Notes: generated from the sequence alone by a model not told the origin. A stretch of 32,381 nt of DNA from an uncultured Trichormus sp. (GCA_936914905.1 CAKZGI010000031.1:1-32381); one strand, 5' to 3'; shown: positions 7,985-19,157, numbered from the stretch's first letter. Made by a program: numbers and translations.

Positions 7985-8315
7985 ATGCTTTTCAGTACCA
8001 CCGATGTAATTCAAGGTGCTGTAATTGATTCTTATTTGGGCATAGTAACAGTACAAGTTGTCTATGGTAGCAATTTCCTGCGGGATTTCTTAGCCAGCAT
8101 TCGTGATATTGTTGGTGGATGTACTGGTAGTTATGAGCGTTTGTTTATTTGAAGAAGGACAACGAAAGGCGCTAGGAGAACTAGAAAAAAGAGCGCAGCG
8201 TTTACGAGCCGATGCTGTCATCGGGATTGACATTGAGACTGGTACAATCAACCTTGACCAATCTAGAGTTTTATTACTGATTATTGCCACAGGTACAGCA
8301 GTAAAAATTCGCTAA
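7985..8315 (+). pseudogene. Frameshifted YbjQ (UPF0145) family protein
   Basis: From ATG 7985 the frame reads MLFSTTDVIQGAVIDSYLG to GCTGSYERLFI and stops at TGA 8150-8152. The +1 frame continues as EEGQRKALGELEKRAQRL, RADAVIGIDIETGTI and ATGTAVKIR to 8315. Joined, these give a normal-length YbjQ family protein, a small oligomeric fold of unknown role sometimes labelled heavy-metal binding. The break lies at TTTGTTTATTTGAAG: removing four bases restores LFEEGQ, so a 4-bp slippage insertion is the simplest cause. Either a pseudogene or a sequencing or assembly error in a short repeat. Confidence 0.82.
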
Positions 8316-8691
8316 TATTTTCATCGTTCTCTAATAGATAAAATAGATAAAAGGTCTGACTGATATAATCTAAGTTATACTCAGACTATGATTAAATTTG
8401 ATCATATTTAGATATTAATTAGATATTAAAGATAACTAAACCTAGTATCAAAATGAGTTATAAATCAATACATTATAAGTTGTTTATAAACTTTGAAATT
8501 AGTGGTTTATTTACGCCATAATTTACTAGTTTAATTCAATCAGGTTCGCCCGAATTTATTCTAACTAAAGACATAGTAATTAACTCTTCCCATTGATAGA
8601 GATTAAAAAGCCAAATTGTCAATTTAATTGTAAATATAAGCATAAATATACCTGAGAATCTTTACTGAAATTGCAAGGGAGCAAATAAACT
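8316..8691. other. AT-rich intergenic region
   Basis: No protein-like frame is visible. GTCTGA and TCAGAC flank a 21-nt loop (about 8355-8388), a weak inverted repeat with no T-run. The 12-mer TTTATTTACGCC at 8506-8517 recurs at 9521-9532 beyond the next gene, with similar flanking sequence (ACTAGT). Confidence 0.45.
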
Positions 8692-9324
8692 ATGTCATAC
8701 GTAAATCGAGTAGGCGATGAAATTATTCCTGAATCTACAGTCGCTACTAGAGTAACAGAATATCGCGATCGCGTGCGTTGGGGTCCAGTTATTTCTGGTG
8801 TTTTGATGGCTTTGGCCATTCAACTAATTTTGAGTTCCTTTTTTGGAGCGCTGGGTGCAGGTAGAATAGCCGACTCCTTAGCACCAAGATCAATTGCCAC
8901 AGGTATTATTAGTAATGTAGGAATTTGGTCAACTGTCGCATTATTACTTTCCCTATTTCTTGGTGGTTGGGTAACAACTCGCGCTTGTGGATCAATGCAC
9001 CGAGATACAGCCCTACTTAATGGCGCAATTCTTTGGGGAACAACCCTAGCAATTAGTTCTTTTCTATTAGCAAGTGGAGTCTGGGGTGCTTTTGGTGTTG
9101 CTGCTTATAATGCTGCCGAACTAATGAACCAACTACGACTACAAGGAAGTACCATCTCACCAAATTTACCTGCACTAACCGCTGCACAAACTCGTGAAAT
9201 AGCAGCAGCAACTTCGAGAACATTATGGTGGTTTGTCTTAGGTTCTTTATTGAGTTTAGCAACAGCATTAATGGGTGCAGTTGTGGGCGCTCGCACACCC
9301 CGGACTAATAATTACAATCATTAA
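8692..9324 (+). CDS. Multi-pass membrane protein of unknown function
   Basis: A 210-residue protein with a short polar N-terminus (about 1-28, containing TEYRDRVRWGPVISG) and about four hydrophobic segments: near 32-55, 75-95, 108-135 and 175-200. The segments are rich in Gly, Ala and Ser (for example LLLSLFLGGWVTTRACGSMH). A loop after the third helix (about 135-170) is Gln/Thr/Ala-rich. The ATG start has AAGGGAG about 13 nt upstream. The N-terminus recalls small cyanobacterial membrane proteins of unknown role, but I cannot assign a named family. It is monocistronic, with related short repeats on both sides, and appears intact. Confidence 0.75.
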   Translation: MSYVNRVGDEIIPESTVATRVTEYRDRVRWGPVISGVLMALAIQLILSSFFGALGAGRIADSLAPRSIATGIISNVGIWSTVALLLSLFLGGWVTTRACGSMHRDTALLNGAILWGTTLAISSFLLASGVWGAFGVAAYNAAELMNQLRLQGSTISPNLPALTAAQTREIAAATSRTLWWFVLGSLLSLATALMGAVVGARTPRTNNYNH

Positions 9325-9609
9325 CCAATATTAGATTTGAAATTTTGGATTTCGTCGTGAGCGATGAGTCGAACAATTTTGGTTTGAAAATTCAAACAAT
9401 AAATTCTATATCCCTGAATTCCTTGAGAATTTGGGGATTCGACTATTACCCTAGTACCGCCGTGAATTAACAATTCAAAATGTATATGGCATGAGCTTTT
9501 CAGAGATTTGGAATGGTTGCTTTATTTACGCCGTACTGTACTAGTAATTAATTTTTTCCAATTACCAGCCCTAACAGATATCATGATTATACTAAAAACG
9601 GTTTAAAAG
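9325..9609. other. Intergenic region with a repeated 12-mer
   Basis: Non-coding in appearance. It holds the second copy of TTTATTTACGCC (9521-9532) followed by GTACTGTACTAGTAAT. It precedes the MITE-like element at 9610. No regulatory signal is recognised. Confidence 0.4.
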
Positions 9610-9768
9610 TGTCATTCTGAACGTTCGCGGAGCGTCTATGAAAGAGATAGTGAAGAATCTCCGACATACTAGAGCCTACGTAACGCTCCGCGTTCACGCA
9701 GTGTCCCGAAGGGATAAGCTGCACTACGTTACCCATGGTTTACGCCACGCTGCGCTATCAGTATGACA
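9610..9768. mobile_element. MITE-like palindromic element, 159 bp
   Basis: The element is bounded by TGTCATTCTGA (9610-9620) and TCAGTATGACA (9758-9768), inverted repeats matching at 10 of 11 positions. The interior is GC-richer than its surroundings and holds further palindromic pieces such as GTAACG (9680-9685) and CGTTAC (9727-9732), plus CGTTCGCGGAGCG-type sequence typical of cyanobacterial dispersed repeats. It encodes nothing. No target-site duplication is evident. It could equally be a REP-like repeat rather than a transposon derivative. Confidence 0.55.
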
Positions 9769-9831
9769 TAAGTCCAGGTTTAACCCGTTTGCAGTATATT
9801 TAACCGATCATGATATGAGTTTTGTTGGGTT

Positions 9832-12249
9832 TTATTCACCACCACCATACTCACCTTTAATTAATTGTTGAAATCTGGAATCTTTGTTAACATCATCAAA
9901 GTCTATATCAGTTGCAGCATCTTCTCTGTAGCTAAGTTTAATTTCAATAGCTTTTTGGAGATTCTCTAAAGCTAGTGCAACTTCTCTTTGCAGTGCAAAA
10001 CAAGCTGCTTTATTATAATAAGCACTAGGATAATCTGGATTAATTTCTAATGCTTTATCAAAATTTCTAATCGCTTCGTCATCTTGCCCCAATCTTACCA
10101 AAGTGTAACCACGTTTATCCCAAATCTTGGGGGAATTTGGTTGAAATTCCAAAGCTTTATCAAAGGACGAAATAGCATCTTCATAATTTTCCAATTCTAG
10201 CAAAGATAACCCACGATTTAACCAAGCCACACCATCATCAGGCTTAATTTGCGTAGCTTTGTCAAAACAGTTGTAAGCTTCTTGATGTTTACCTAAATTA
10301 CCGCAGGCTACACCAATATCACACCAAGCTTGATGATAATCAGGATTAATTTTAATGGCTTGATTGTAAGATATAATCGCATCCTTATAGCGTTTTAACC
10401 TATTCAGAATTAAACCTCGCTTTAGCCAAATTTCTGCATCATCAGGCCTAATTTTAACGACTCGCTCATAAATCGATAAAGCCTCATTATAGCGTTTTTC
10501 TGAAAATCTTATTTCCGCTTCTTTGATATCATCATCAGCAGAAATTTCTGGTTGTTTTTGTTCTAGGATTGTTTGCAGTTCTGGAGTAGGTTTAGGTTTG
10601 ATTTCAACTGACTCTTGTAAAATTGCATTTTTACGTTGGTGAGCACCTAAGAGGATGTTTGAAAGTTGATCAACAAATTCAGATTCTAACTTTTCTAAGT
10701 TGTCTAATTTCTGTGAAATCTTCAATTTTTGTTGTTGAATATAAGATTGAATATCTGAAAACTGATTAGTAAATTCATGACCAGATGCTTCTAAATTATC
10801 AATAATTTCTTGTTGACGCACTTGAGCATCATTGTATAATGCTGTAACTTCATTGATAAATTCAGATTCTAAATTTTGAAACTTATGTAAAATCTTCAAT
10901 TTCTGTTGTTGAACATCAGATTGGATATCTGAAAACTGAGCAGTAAATTCACTACCAGATGCTTCTAAATTATCAATAATTTCTTGTTGACGCACTTTAG
11001 TATCATTCTGTAACTCTGAAATTTGGTTAATCAATTTGGCTTCTAATTGGTGTAGATTTTCCCAAATCATAACTTGCTGTTGTTGAATATCTTTGTGCAC
11101 ATCAATTTGAATCTCTGAAAACTGAGAGGTAAATTCACTGCCAGATTTTTGTAAATTATCAATAATTTCCTGTTGACGCAGTTGAGCAGTATTCTGTAAT
11201 TCTGAGAGTTGGTTAGAAAATTCTAATTGTAATTGCACTAAACCAACACCCAGGTTATCTTTTTGGTTTTGAGCATCAATTTGTAATTCAGCAATTTGTG
11301 ATTTCAATAAATCATTTAATTTTTTAAGATAATCTATAAATACATTTTTTTGATTTTGAGTATCTACTCGAAATTGAGATAATTGTTCAGTAAACTCTGA
11401 CTGGTATTTTGATAGACTTTCAAAAGTCTGTTCTTTTTGTTGTAGAGTTTCCGACTCTAACCCATGAAGTAGAGATATGAACTGAGAACGGGATTGTTCA
11501 ATATCATTAACAGCAGTATCTTTTTGATTTCCAACTTCTAACTTCACTTCGGTAAATTTAGAAACTAAATCAGCTTCTAATTTTTTGACATTTTCAATAG
11601 TTATCTTTTGTTGCTGAGCAGATAGAGTTACTTGTTCTAATTGTGTATTCAGTTTAAATTCTAAATTGCTGATATTCTCCTGAGCAGATTCAACTTCACG
11701 TTCTAAGGCTGTTAAAAATTCTTGTTTTGATTTTGGTAAGTCTGATAAAAGAATAGATAAATTTTCTTCTTCACCTTGAATTGCTTCCTTGAGTCTATTA
11801 ACTTCCTGTGCTAATTCTTGAGTGAGATGTTGTGATGCTTGAATCGAGTTCCCTACATCTTGATTAACAGTCAGTAATTGAGTTTGCAATTTGTCTATTC
11901 CTTCTATTTTTTGCATTGATCGCTCGATAATCTCCCGAATAATGGCTTTTCTTAAAAACCATACTGTAGCGATTAAAACTACTGGAAATAAACTTAAAAT
12001 AGTTAACCAGATATTTAGTAGGGTATTCGTGCGAGTAAAAGCACGCTCAAAATCTGACTGCACTTGCTTTTGAATGCCGTTTTCTGTTCGCAGTCTGGTT
12101 AATTCTTCCCGTTCCTGATTTGATATTACCTGAGCAGTAGCTGATGGTTCCAGTTTTCCACTGAAAAAACTAGTACATATCAACAGGGGTGACAATAAAA
12201 TGGCGCTTTTTAAAGCTAATGTTGAGAACATGGGTTTTTTGCTGTTCAT
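9832..12249 (-). CDS. Membrane-anchored coiled-coil protein with C-terminal TPR domain
   Basis: An 805-residue protein. Residues 1-40 are signal-like (SAILLSPLLICTSFFSG), and about 78-98 form a transmembrane helix (TILSLFPVVLIATVWFL). Residues about 100-555 are a long Gln/Glu/Leu-rich coiled coil with internal repeats of about 58-62 residues; each unit has QQEIIDNL, then SEFTxQFSxIQ, then QQKLKI. The matching DNA repeat starts at 10781, 10955 and 11141. From about 570 to 770 there are five or six TPRs (ALSIYERVVKIRPDDAEIW, AIISYNQAIKINPDYHQAW). The ATG start has AGGAAAGG upstream. It may be a scaffold or envelope-spanning tether; partners are unknown. The codon pattern is intact throughout. 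Confidence 0.85.
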   Translation of the reverse strand: MNSKKPMFSTLALKSAILLSPLLICTSFFSGKLEPSATAQVISNQEREELTRLRTENGIQKQVQSDFERAFTRTNTLLNIWLTILSLFPVVLIATVWFLRKAIIREIIERSMQKIEGIDKLQTQLLTVNQDVGNSIQASQHLTQELAQEVNRLKEAIQGEEENLSILLSDLPKSKQEFLTALEREVESAQENISNLEFKLNTQLEQVTLSAQQQKITIENVKKLEADLVSKFTEVKLEVGNQKDTAVNDIEQSRSQFISLLHGLESETLQQKEQTFESLSKYQSEFTEQLSQFRVDTQNQKNVFIDYLKKLNDLLKSQIAELQIDAQNQKDNLGVGLVQLQLEFSNQLSELQNTAQLRQQEIIDNLQKSGSEFTSQFSEIQIDVHKDIQQQQVMIWENLHQLEAKLINQISELQNDTKVRQQEIIDNLEASGSEFTAQFSDIQSDVQQQKLKILHKFQNLESEFINEVTALYNDAQVRQQEIIDNLEASGHEFTNQFSDIQSYIQQQKLKISQKLDNLEKLESEFVDQLSNILLGAHQRKNAILQESVEIKPKPTPELQTILEQKQPEISADDDIKEAEIRFSEKRYNEALSIYERVVKIRPDDAEIWLKRGLILNRLKRYKDAIISYNQAIKINPDYHQAWCDIGVACGNLGKHQEAYNCFDKATQIKPDDGVAWLNRGLSLLELENYEDAISSFDKALEFQPNSPKIWDKRGYTLVRLGQDDEAIRNFDKALEINPDYPSAYYNKAACFALQREVALALENLQKAIEIKLSYREDAATDIDFDDVNKDSRFQQLIKGEYGGGE
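10781..11200 (-). repeat. Long-period internal repeats in the coiled-coil gene
   Basis: Three diverged copies of a unit, each beginning CCAGAT on the plus strand at 10781, 10955 and 11141, share TAAATTATCAATAATTTC and TGTTGACGCA. The periods are 174 and 186 bp, both multiples of three, so the repeats keep frame (58 and 62 residues). This suggests growth of the coiled coil by in-frame duplication. Confidence 0.7.
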
Positions 12250-12500
12250 TAAACCTTTCCTATCCGTTGGTTAGTATTTGCAGCGGTATGTGTCTATGCA
12301 ATCTATGATATATGATGGATGTAAGGTTACTGGATTTTAGGGTGGTCATTTGATGTTAGCAGATTTATGATGCGTGATCTCTCTATCAATAAGCTTGTAA
12401 CAGTGTTTGATAAAGGTATGAAAATCTTTATTATAGCTGGCTGAAAAATGTTTGAGGTGTCAGTATTGTTATCCTCCTAAAAGGATGAAGAGTAAGTAAA
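12250..12500. other. Upstream region of the coiled-coil gene
   Basis: No gene-like frame was recognised between the coiled-coil gene and the vapC remnant. It probably carries the minus-strand promoter of the 805-residue protein, but no boxes are convincing. Confidence 0.35.
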
Positions 12501-12572
12501 TCAGAGATTATCATTTAGCTGATTTCGCCGCAATGCAAGAGTCCACACGGAATTATCAATAAGGACGTTCAT
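12501..12572 (-). pseudogene. vapC: Truncated VapC (PIN-domain) toxin
   Basis: The frame begins at ATG 12572 with MNVLIDNSVWTLALRRNQL and stops at TGA 12501 after 23 residues. The opening strand with its Asp (LIDNSVW, family form LIDTSVW) is the start of a PIN-domain ribonuclease. The rest of the domain, with the other acidic residues, is missing, so no toxin can be made. Its ATG overlaps the vapB stop as ATGA, the usual arrangement of vapBC operons. Confidence 0.7.
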
Positions 12573-12770
12573 ATTGTTTGTCCTTGTTGCTTGTAGTTAT
12601 AATCTTCCTCGTCAGTTAATAGTACCAAAAAGTTCCAATACCTTAACTTGTTTACGACGTTGGATTTACTCATGTAAAGCAGTTTTTGTCAATGAAGTGG
12701 CTGTTCGATAGTTACTCAAAGCTTAGGCTTCTTGAGCCAGATTTTCGTTAATTTCAATGTTAGTTACCAT
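12569..12770 (-). pseudogene. vapB: Decayed VapB-type antitoxin
   Basis: From ATG 12770 the frame reads MVTNIEINENLAQEA, stop, ALSNYRTATSLTKTALHE, stop, IQRRKQVKVLELFGTI, then shifts to DEEDYNYKQQGQTI and TGA at 12569-12571. The in-frame TAA codons are at 12723-12725 and 12666-12668. The order (N-terminal DNA-binding part, then an acidic C-terminal tail that would wrap the toxin) is typical of VapB antitoxins. With two nonsense codons and a frameshift the antitoxin is gone, consistent with the toxin also being broken. Confidence 0.75.
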
Positions 12771-12946
12771 ATATTTTTTCTTTTGTCAGTGGGGTATGAC
12801 AAAATTTTTAATAAACATTATTGTGATTTAATTTTACTACAATCCCAGGATATAGATTTTTACTTATCAAAGAAGTCGGGGATATAGTTATTCAAAATAT
12901 GAGCTTAAATACTTAAATCATCCCCGAATCACCATAGAATAATTAG

Positions 12947-13717
<771 letters not shown>

Positions 13718-13908
13718 TTTCTAATTCTTAATAATGCCTCCGGCTCCCATGAGGGATATGTAATTCGTAATTCGTAATTAAGGGACTTCCAATTAAATTT
13801 GAGTTTGGAAAAATACAAGTTCTAGGCAAAAAATGCTTTCAATCATTATATGATTTGCATCTTAATTAGTAATTTGTATGATTAATTACGAATTACGCAT
13901 TATTAATT
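13718..13908. other. Repeat-rich intergenic region after fabG
   Basis: Contains TAATTCGTAATTCGTAATTA (about 13761-13780) and related AATTACGAATTACG further on (about 13884-13897). These are common short repeats of heterocystous cyanobacteria. No gene-like frame is seen. Confidence 0.5.
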
Positions 13909-14133
13909 AGGGCTTGCTGATAGCCTAGCGTGGCGTTAAGCTATATAAACAGAAAACCTCTATGAATCAAGAGTTTCAGGGGTTGAAAAGGTGAATAATG
14001 TGCAAGAAATAAGCCTTGAAACCATCAAAAGCCAATCACTTTCCCAGATTTGAGACTATTCTTACCTCCTTCTAATTCTCCCTCCTGACTCCTGACTCCT
14101 AGTCCTTACGAAAAGACTTTTTCAGCAAACCCT
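13909..14133. mobile_element. MITE-like element with 12-bp terminal inverted repeats, 225 bp
   Basis: AGGGCTTGCTGA (13909-13920) and TCAGCAAACCCT (14122-14133) are inverted copies matching at 11 of 12 positions. Including the flanking AATT on both sides extends the symmetry. The right end, read inward, continues as AAAAAGTCTTTTCG, a familiar-looking insertion-sequence end. The interior carries no transposase and has a CTCCTGA microrepeat. The right end stops 2 bp from the wecA-like stop codon, so insertion may have reset the end of that gene. Confidence 0.6.
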
Positions 14134-14135
14134 AA

Positions 14136-15218
14136 TTACGAATTACTATGGATTCTCTGCCAGATAGTAAAACCCAAAAGCAAAATAATAGTGGTGGCAG
14201 AAGCCAGCATCACAGATAAAGTCATACCTTGTATTCTCATTGCCAGCAAATTGAAAAACAAGGTGATTGACCACAGAGTAAAAGCTGCATGACGTTGCGA
14301 GAAACCCCAAGCCAGCAAACGGTGGTGTAGATGGTCTTTACCGGGTGTACTCAGGGGATTTTTTCCTGCTAAAAGTCGCCGCACAAACACCTGAGTGGTG
14401 TCTAATACCGGCAACATCATAAATAAAATCGTCGGGACAAGAGCATAAACAGTATTTTGTTGAAGTTTTCCTAATATGCTAGTTGCTGCTAGTAGATAGC
14501 CAAAAAAGTATGCTCCAGCATCACCCATGATGATGCGTGAAGGGTGAAAATTGTGTCTTAAAAAGCCGAGTGCTGCACCTCCCAAAGCAGCTAAAACTAG
14601 CGTTGCTGCTGCCCGATTGTCAAACTGAGCAGAAACCCCTAACAAACTGATGGCAGTAATAAAACTAATCCCGCCAGCTAAACCATCCATCCCATCCATC
14701 AAGTTAATGGCATTGGTAATACCTACTACCCACAATACTGTCAATGCCATTGACAATAGTGAGTCGATAGGTGTACCAAATGTGACTTTTATACTAATCC
14801 CATTAGCCACCAACAACAGGGCTGTGATCATCTGCGCCCACAAACGCACAGAAGGAGGTAAGCCAAATTGGTCATCAATAAAGCCAACTAGGACTAATAT
14901 CGAACCTCCCAGAAGTACAGTTAACACCTGAGCTAATACGCCTTGGAGTTCAATGGGTCGTAAAAGACTAGCTAATACTAAAGCGGCAATAACACCGGCA
15001 TAGATAGCCAAACCTCCGGCATTAGGTAAGGGTTCTCGGTTAAGTCGTCGAGCGTTCGGTTGGTCAGCCCAACCTACCCGCAAGGCAAATTTACGGATGG
15101 CGGGAATCAAACGCCAAGTTACAAGCCAAGCCAAAATAAAAGTAAATACTACCGCCAACCAGCCGGTGCCGCTAGGGTTAGCAATACCAAGGGATCTAAG
15201 GGAGTTGTCTAAATTCAT
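14136..15218 (-). CDS. WecA/TagO-type polyprenyl-phosphate sugar-1-phosphate transferase
   Basis: An integral membrane enzyme of the MraY/WecA glycosyltransferase-4 family, which moves a sugar-1-phosphate (often GlcNAc-1-P) from a UDP-sugar to undecaprenyl phosphate to start a cell-surface polysaccharide. There are about ten hydrophobic segments. Signatures in order: PNAGGLAIYAG, the Asp pair in VLVGFIDDQFG, NAINLMDGMDGLAGG, RIIMGDAGAYFFGY, and the C-terminal HLHHRLL motif typical of the WecA/TagO branch rather than MraY. The ATG at 15218 is used, though GGGAG abuts it too closely; a TTG at 15230 is the alternative. It is divergent from groEL2, with a MITE-like element just beyond its stop. 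Confidence 0.85.
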   Translation of the reverse strand: MNLDNSLRSLGIANPSGTGWLAVVFTFILAWLVTWRLIPAIRKFALRVGWADQPNARRLNREPLPNAGGLAIYAGVIAALVLASLLRPIELQGVLAQVLTVLLGGSILVLVGFIDDQFGLPPSVRLWAQMITALLLVANGISIKVTFGTPIDSLLSMALTVLWVVGITNAINLMDGMDGLAGGISFITAISLLGVSAQFDNRAAATLVLAALGGAALGFLRHNFHPSRIIMGDAGAYFFGYLLAATSILGKLQQNTVYALVPTILFMMLPVLDTTQVFVRRLLAGKNPLSTPGKDHLHHRLLAWGFSQRHAAFTLWSITLFFNLLAMRIQGMTLSVMLASATTIILLLGFTIWQRIHSNS

Positions 15219-15317
15219 CTCCCGATTCAACCATTACTGCTAGTATCCAAAATGAGCATCAACTGTAATATTAATCAATTTTTTATGACTAGTTGTAAAA
15301 TTGAATAGCTCAAAATA

Positions 15318-17074
<1,757 letters not shown>

Positions 17075-17114
17075 TCACCCTTGTCCCAAATAAATAAAGT
17101 ATAATTTTTTCTAC

Positions 17115-17146
17115 AGTTTGTCTTCACAAAAGGCAAACTTTTTTTT
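17115..17146 (+). terminator. Rho-independent terminator of groEL2
   Basis: AGTTTGTC (17115-17122) pairs with GGCAAACT (17132-17139) through one T-G wobble, closing a 9-nt loop, and is followed by an eight-T run. It lies 40 bp after the groEL2 stop. Confidence 0.85.
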
Positions 17147-17252
17147 ATACAAGCAACAGGGAAGAGAGGACGTAAACTAAGGTTAGTGCGGTGATCATAT
17201 ATCAGACACCAACTACCAACCGCTGACGGCTAACTACTATAGGTAAAATTTG

Positions 17253-18398
17253 ATGATTAAGAAAGTTTGCCGTCTTCCTAAAAATATAAATAAACTCACG
17301 TCCATACAGGACTATTATCATCAACAAGGAACTATTCCAGGCTCAATAATTATTGATGAAAATGCTGTACAGCCAAATATTATTTGGGTTGATTACAACC
17401 AAACTGAATTAATTCGTGTACAAATAAATAAACCAGAAGATTGTACTAATTATTTAGATAGTGAATCAGTTTCCTGGGTTGATGTTCAAGGTTTAGGGAA
17501 TAGAGATATCTTAGAAAGATTGGGGCAGGTTTTTAATTTACATTCTCTGGTGTTAGAAGATGTGGTAAATATGGCAGAGCGTCCCAAAATGGAGGACTAT
17601 GAAGACCAATTACTGATTATTGCTCGCATGGTAATACCAAAAGAAATAAGCTATGGTTTTCATAGTGAGCAAGTAAATTTAGTATTGGGAAAACATTATT
17701 TACTGACAGTTAAAGAAGAACCGGAATATGATTGTTTTTACGGAGTAAGAACGCGAATTGAAAAGAACAAAGGCATAATTCGTAAACAAGGATCAGACTA
17801 TTTAGCTTATTCTCTATTGGATGCAATTGTTGATGGTTTTTTTCCAGTGCTAGAACTCTATGGAGAACGCATTCAAGAATTAGAGGAAGAAGTAATTGTT
17901 AAGGCTACGCCGCAAACATTACAACAAATTTACACAATCAGGAGAGAATTATTACAATTACGTCGAGCAATTTGCCCTCAAAGGGATGCAATTAATTCTT
18001 TGATTAGAGATAGTAGTGAAATAATTAGTGATTATGTACGCATCTATCTACGAGACTGTTATGATCATACTGTACAAGTGATAGATATGGTGGAAACTTA
18101 CCGAGAATTGGCATCTGGTTTAATGGATGTATATCTTTCAGCAGTTAGCAATAAAATGAATGAAATCATGAAATTACTAACTGTGGTTTCATCAATTTTT
18201 ATCCCTCTAACCTTTGTAGCTGGAATATATGGGATGTATTTTAATACTGAAAAATCACCATATAATATGCCCGAATTAAATTGGTATTGGGGATATCCAT
18301 TATGACTATGTCTGGGATTGATGGCAGTAATCTCTGGTTGGTTAATAATATTTTTATTGCAAAAGGGTTGGCTTTCTAATTCATTTCAAATTAAGTAA
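17253..18398 (+). pseudogene. corA: CorA-type magnesium/cobalt channel, interrupted by TGA
   Basis: CorA forms pentameric Mg2+ channels in the inner membrane: a long cytoplasmic domain, then two C-terminal helices joined by a GMN-containing loop. This copy has the full cytoplasmic part (WVDVQGLGNRDILERLGQVF, FFPVLELYGERIQELEEE, AICPQRDAINSLIRD) and the first helix (VVSSIFIPLTFVAGIYGM). A TGA at 18303-18305, after ELNWYWGYPL, removes the second helix. The same frame continues as LCLGLMAVISGWLIIFLLQK to TAA 18396-18398, so one nonsense change, perhaps TGG to TGA, is the only break. The selectivity motif is GMY, not GMN. ATG 17253 is the start. The truncated product probably cannot conduct. Confidence 0.85.
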
Positions 18399-18440
18399 GA
18401 ATAAAGTTTAAAAATCTACAGGGAGTTGATTAACAGTTCT

Positions 18441-19157
18441 ATGGCAGTACAAAGCGGCGATCAAAATCTAATTATTTTGACAGTTTATATTCTAGGAATA
18501 TATTACACAGTCAATCGGATGATTGAATCTATCGACGACATGGTGATGCTAAATTTCCAAAAAAGTGCTGTTGATGAACAATTGAAAGAACAAAATATTG
18601 AAAATAAAGTAGGGATTTCCTTTGGTACTGGCACATATTCTTTGGAGAAATTGAAAGACAATTTGAAAGAAATGTCAATTACTATTGATAATAAGTCGGA
18701 AAGTTTAGCGGTATATGTGGACTGGGATAATAGTTCTTGGGTTGTTGAACATACCAAAAAATCCCGCAGAGTGATTCGTAAATCTCCAGACCTCAGCCGT
18801 GATTTAGCAATACCACAAGTTCCAACTATTATTGCTCCTAAGAAAACAATTTCTGAAAATGTTACAGCAGAAGATGTTTTAAAGAGGGACAAAGACACAG
18901 GAACATATCAACCAGGAGAACCTTTAATTGATATTGTTGGTATGAGGAATAGTAAAAACTTCAAGGGTTTGTACAAAGATTTTATGGATGGTAAAAAGAA
19001 AGTAGAATTTTCTTTTCAATTGGTGCTGAGAATATCTGAATTGCGTGTTGGTTTAGCTCCGGGTCTAAATATTCCTCCAATATCAATTATCAATTGTCCG
19101 TTTACTATTGAGAAATTACACTGGACTTATGCTTTACCTTGGAATAAGAAAAAGTGA
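18441..19157 (+). CDS. Hypothetical protein, 238 residues
   Basis: I do not recognise a family. From ATG 18441 (MAVQSGDQNLIILTVYILG) there is one hydrophobic stretch at about residues 8-27, then a Glu/Lys-rich helical part to about 75, then a mixed beta-looking domain. The latter includes SLAVYVDWDNSSWVVEH, DLAIPQVPTIIAPKK and a C-terminal PPISIINCPFTIEKLHW segment. A single-pass membrane anchor with a soluble domain is possible. GGGAG lies 15 nt before this ATG; a TTG at 18426 is too close to it. It follows corA by 42 bp in the same direction and may share its transcript. No stops or frameshifts are seen. Confidence 0.65.
   Translation: MAVQSGDQNLIILTVYILGIYYTVNRMIESIDDMVMLNFQKSAVDEQLKEQNIENKVGISFGTGTYSLEKLKDNLKEMSITIDNKSESLAVYVDWDNSSWVVEHTKKSRRVIRKSPDLSRDLAIPQVPTIIAPKKTISENVTAEDVLKRDKDTGTYQPGEPLIDIVGMRNSKNFKGLYKDFMDGKKKVEFSFQLVLRISELRVGLAPGLNIPPISIINCPFTIEKLHWTYALPWNKKK

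Noticed and set aside
10000-12000. Possibility that the coiled-coil gene is a myosin- or SMC-like ATPase
   Set aside because: No Walker A/B or hinge motifs; the C-terminus is clearly TPR.
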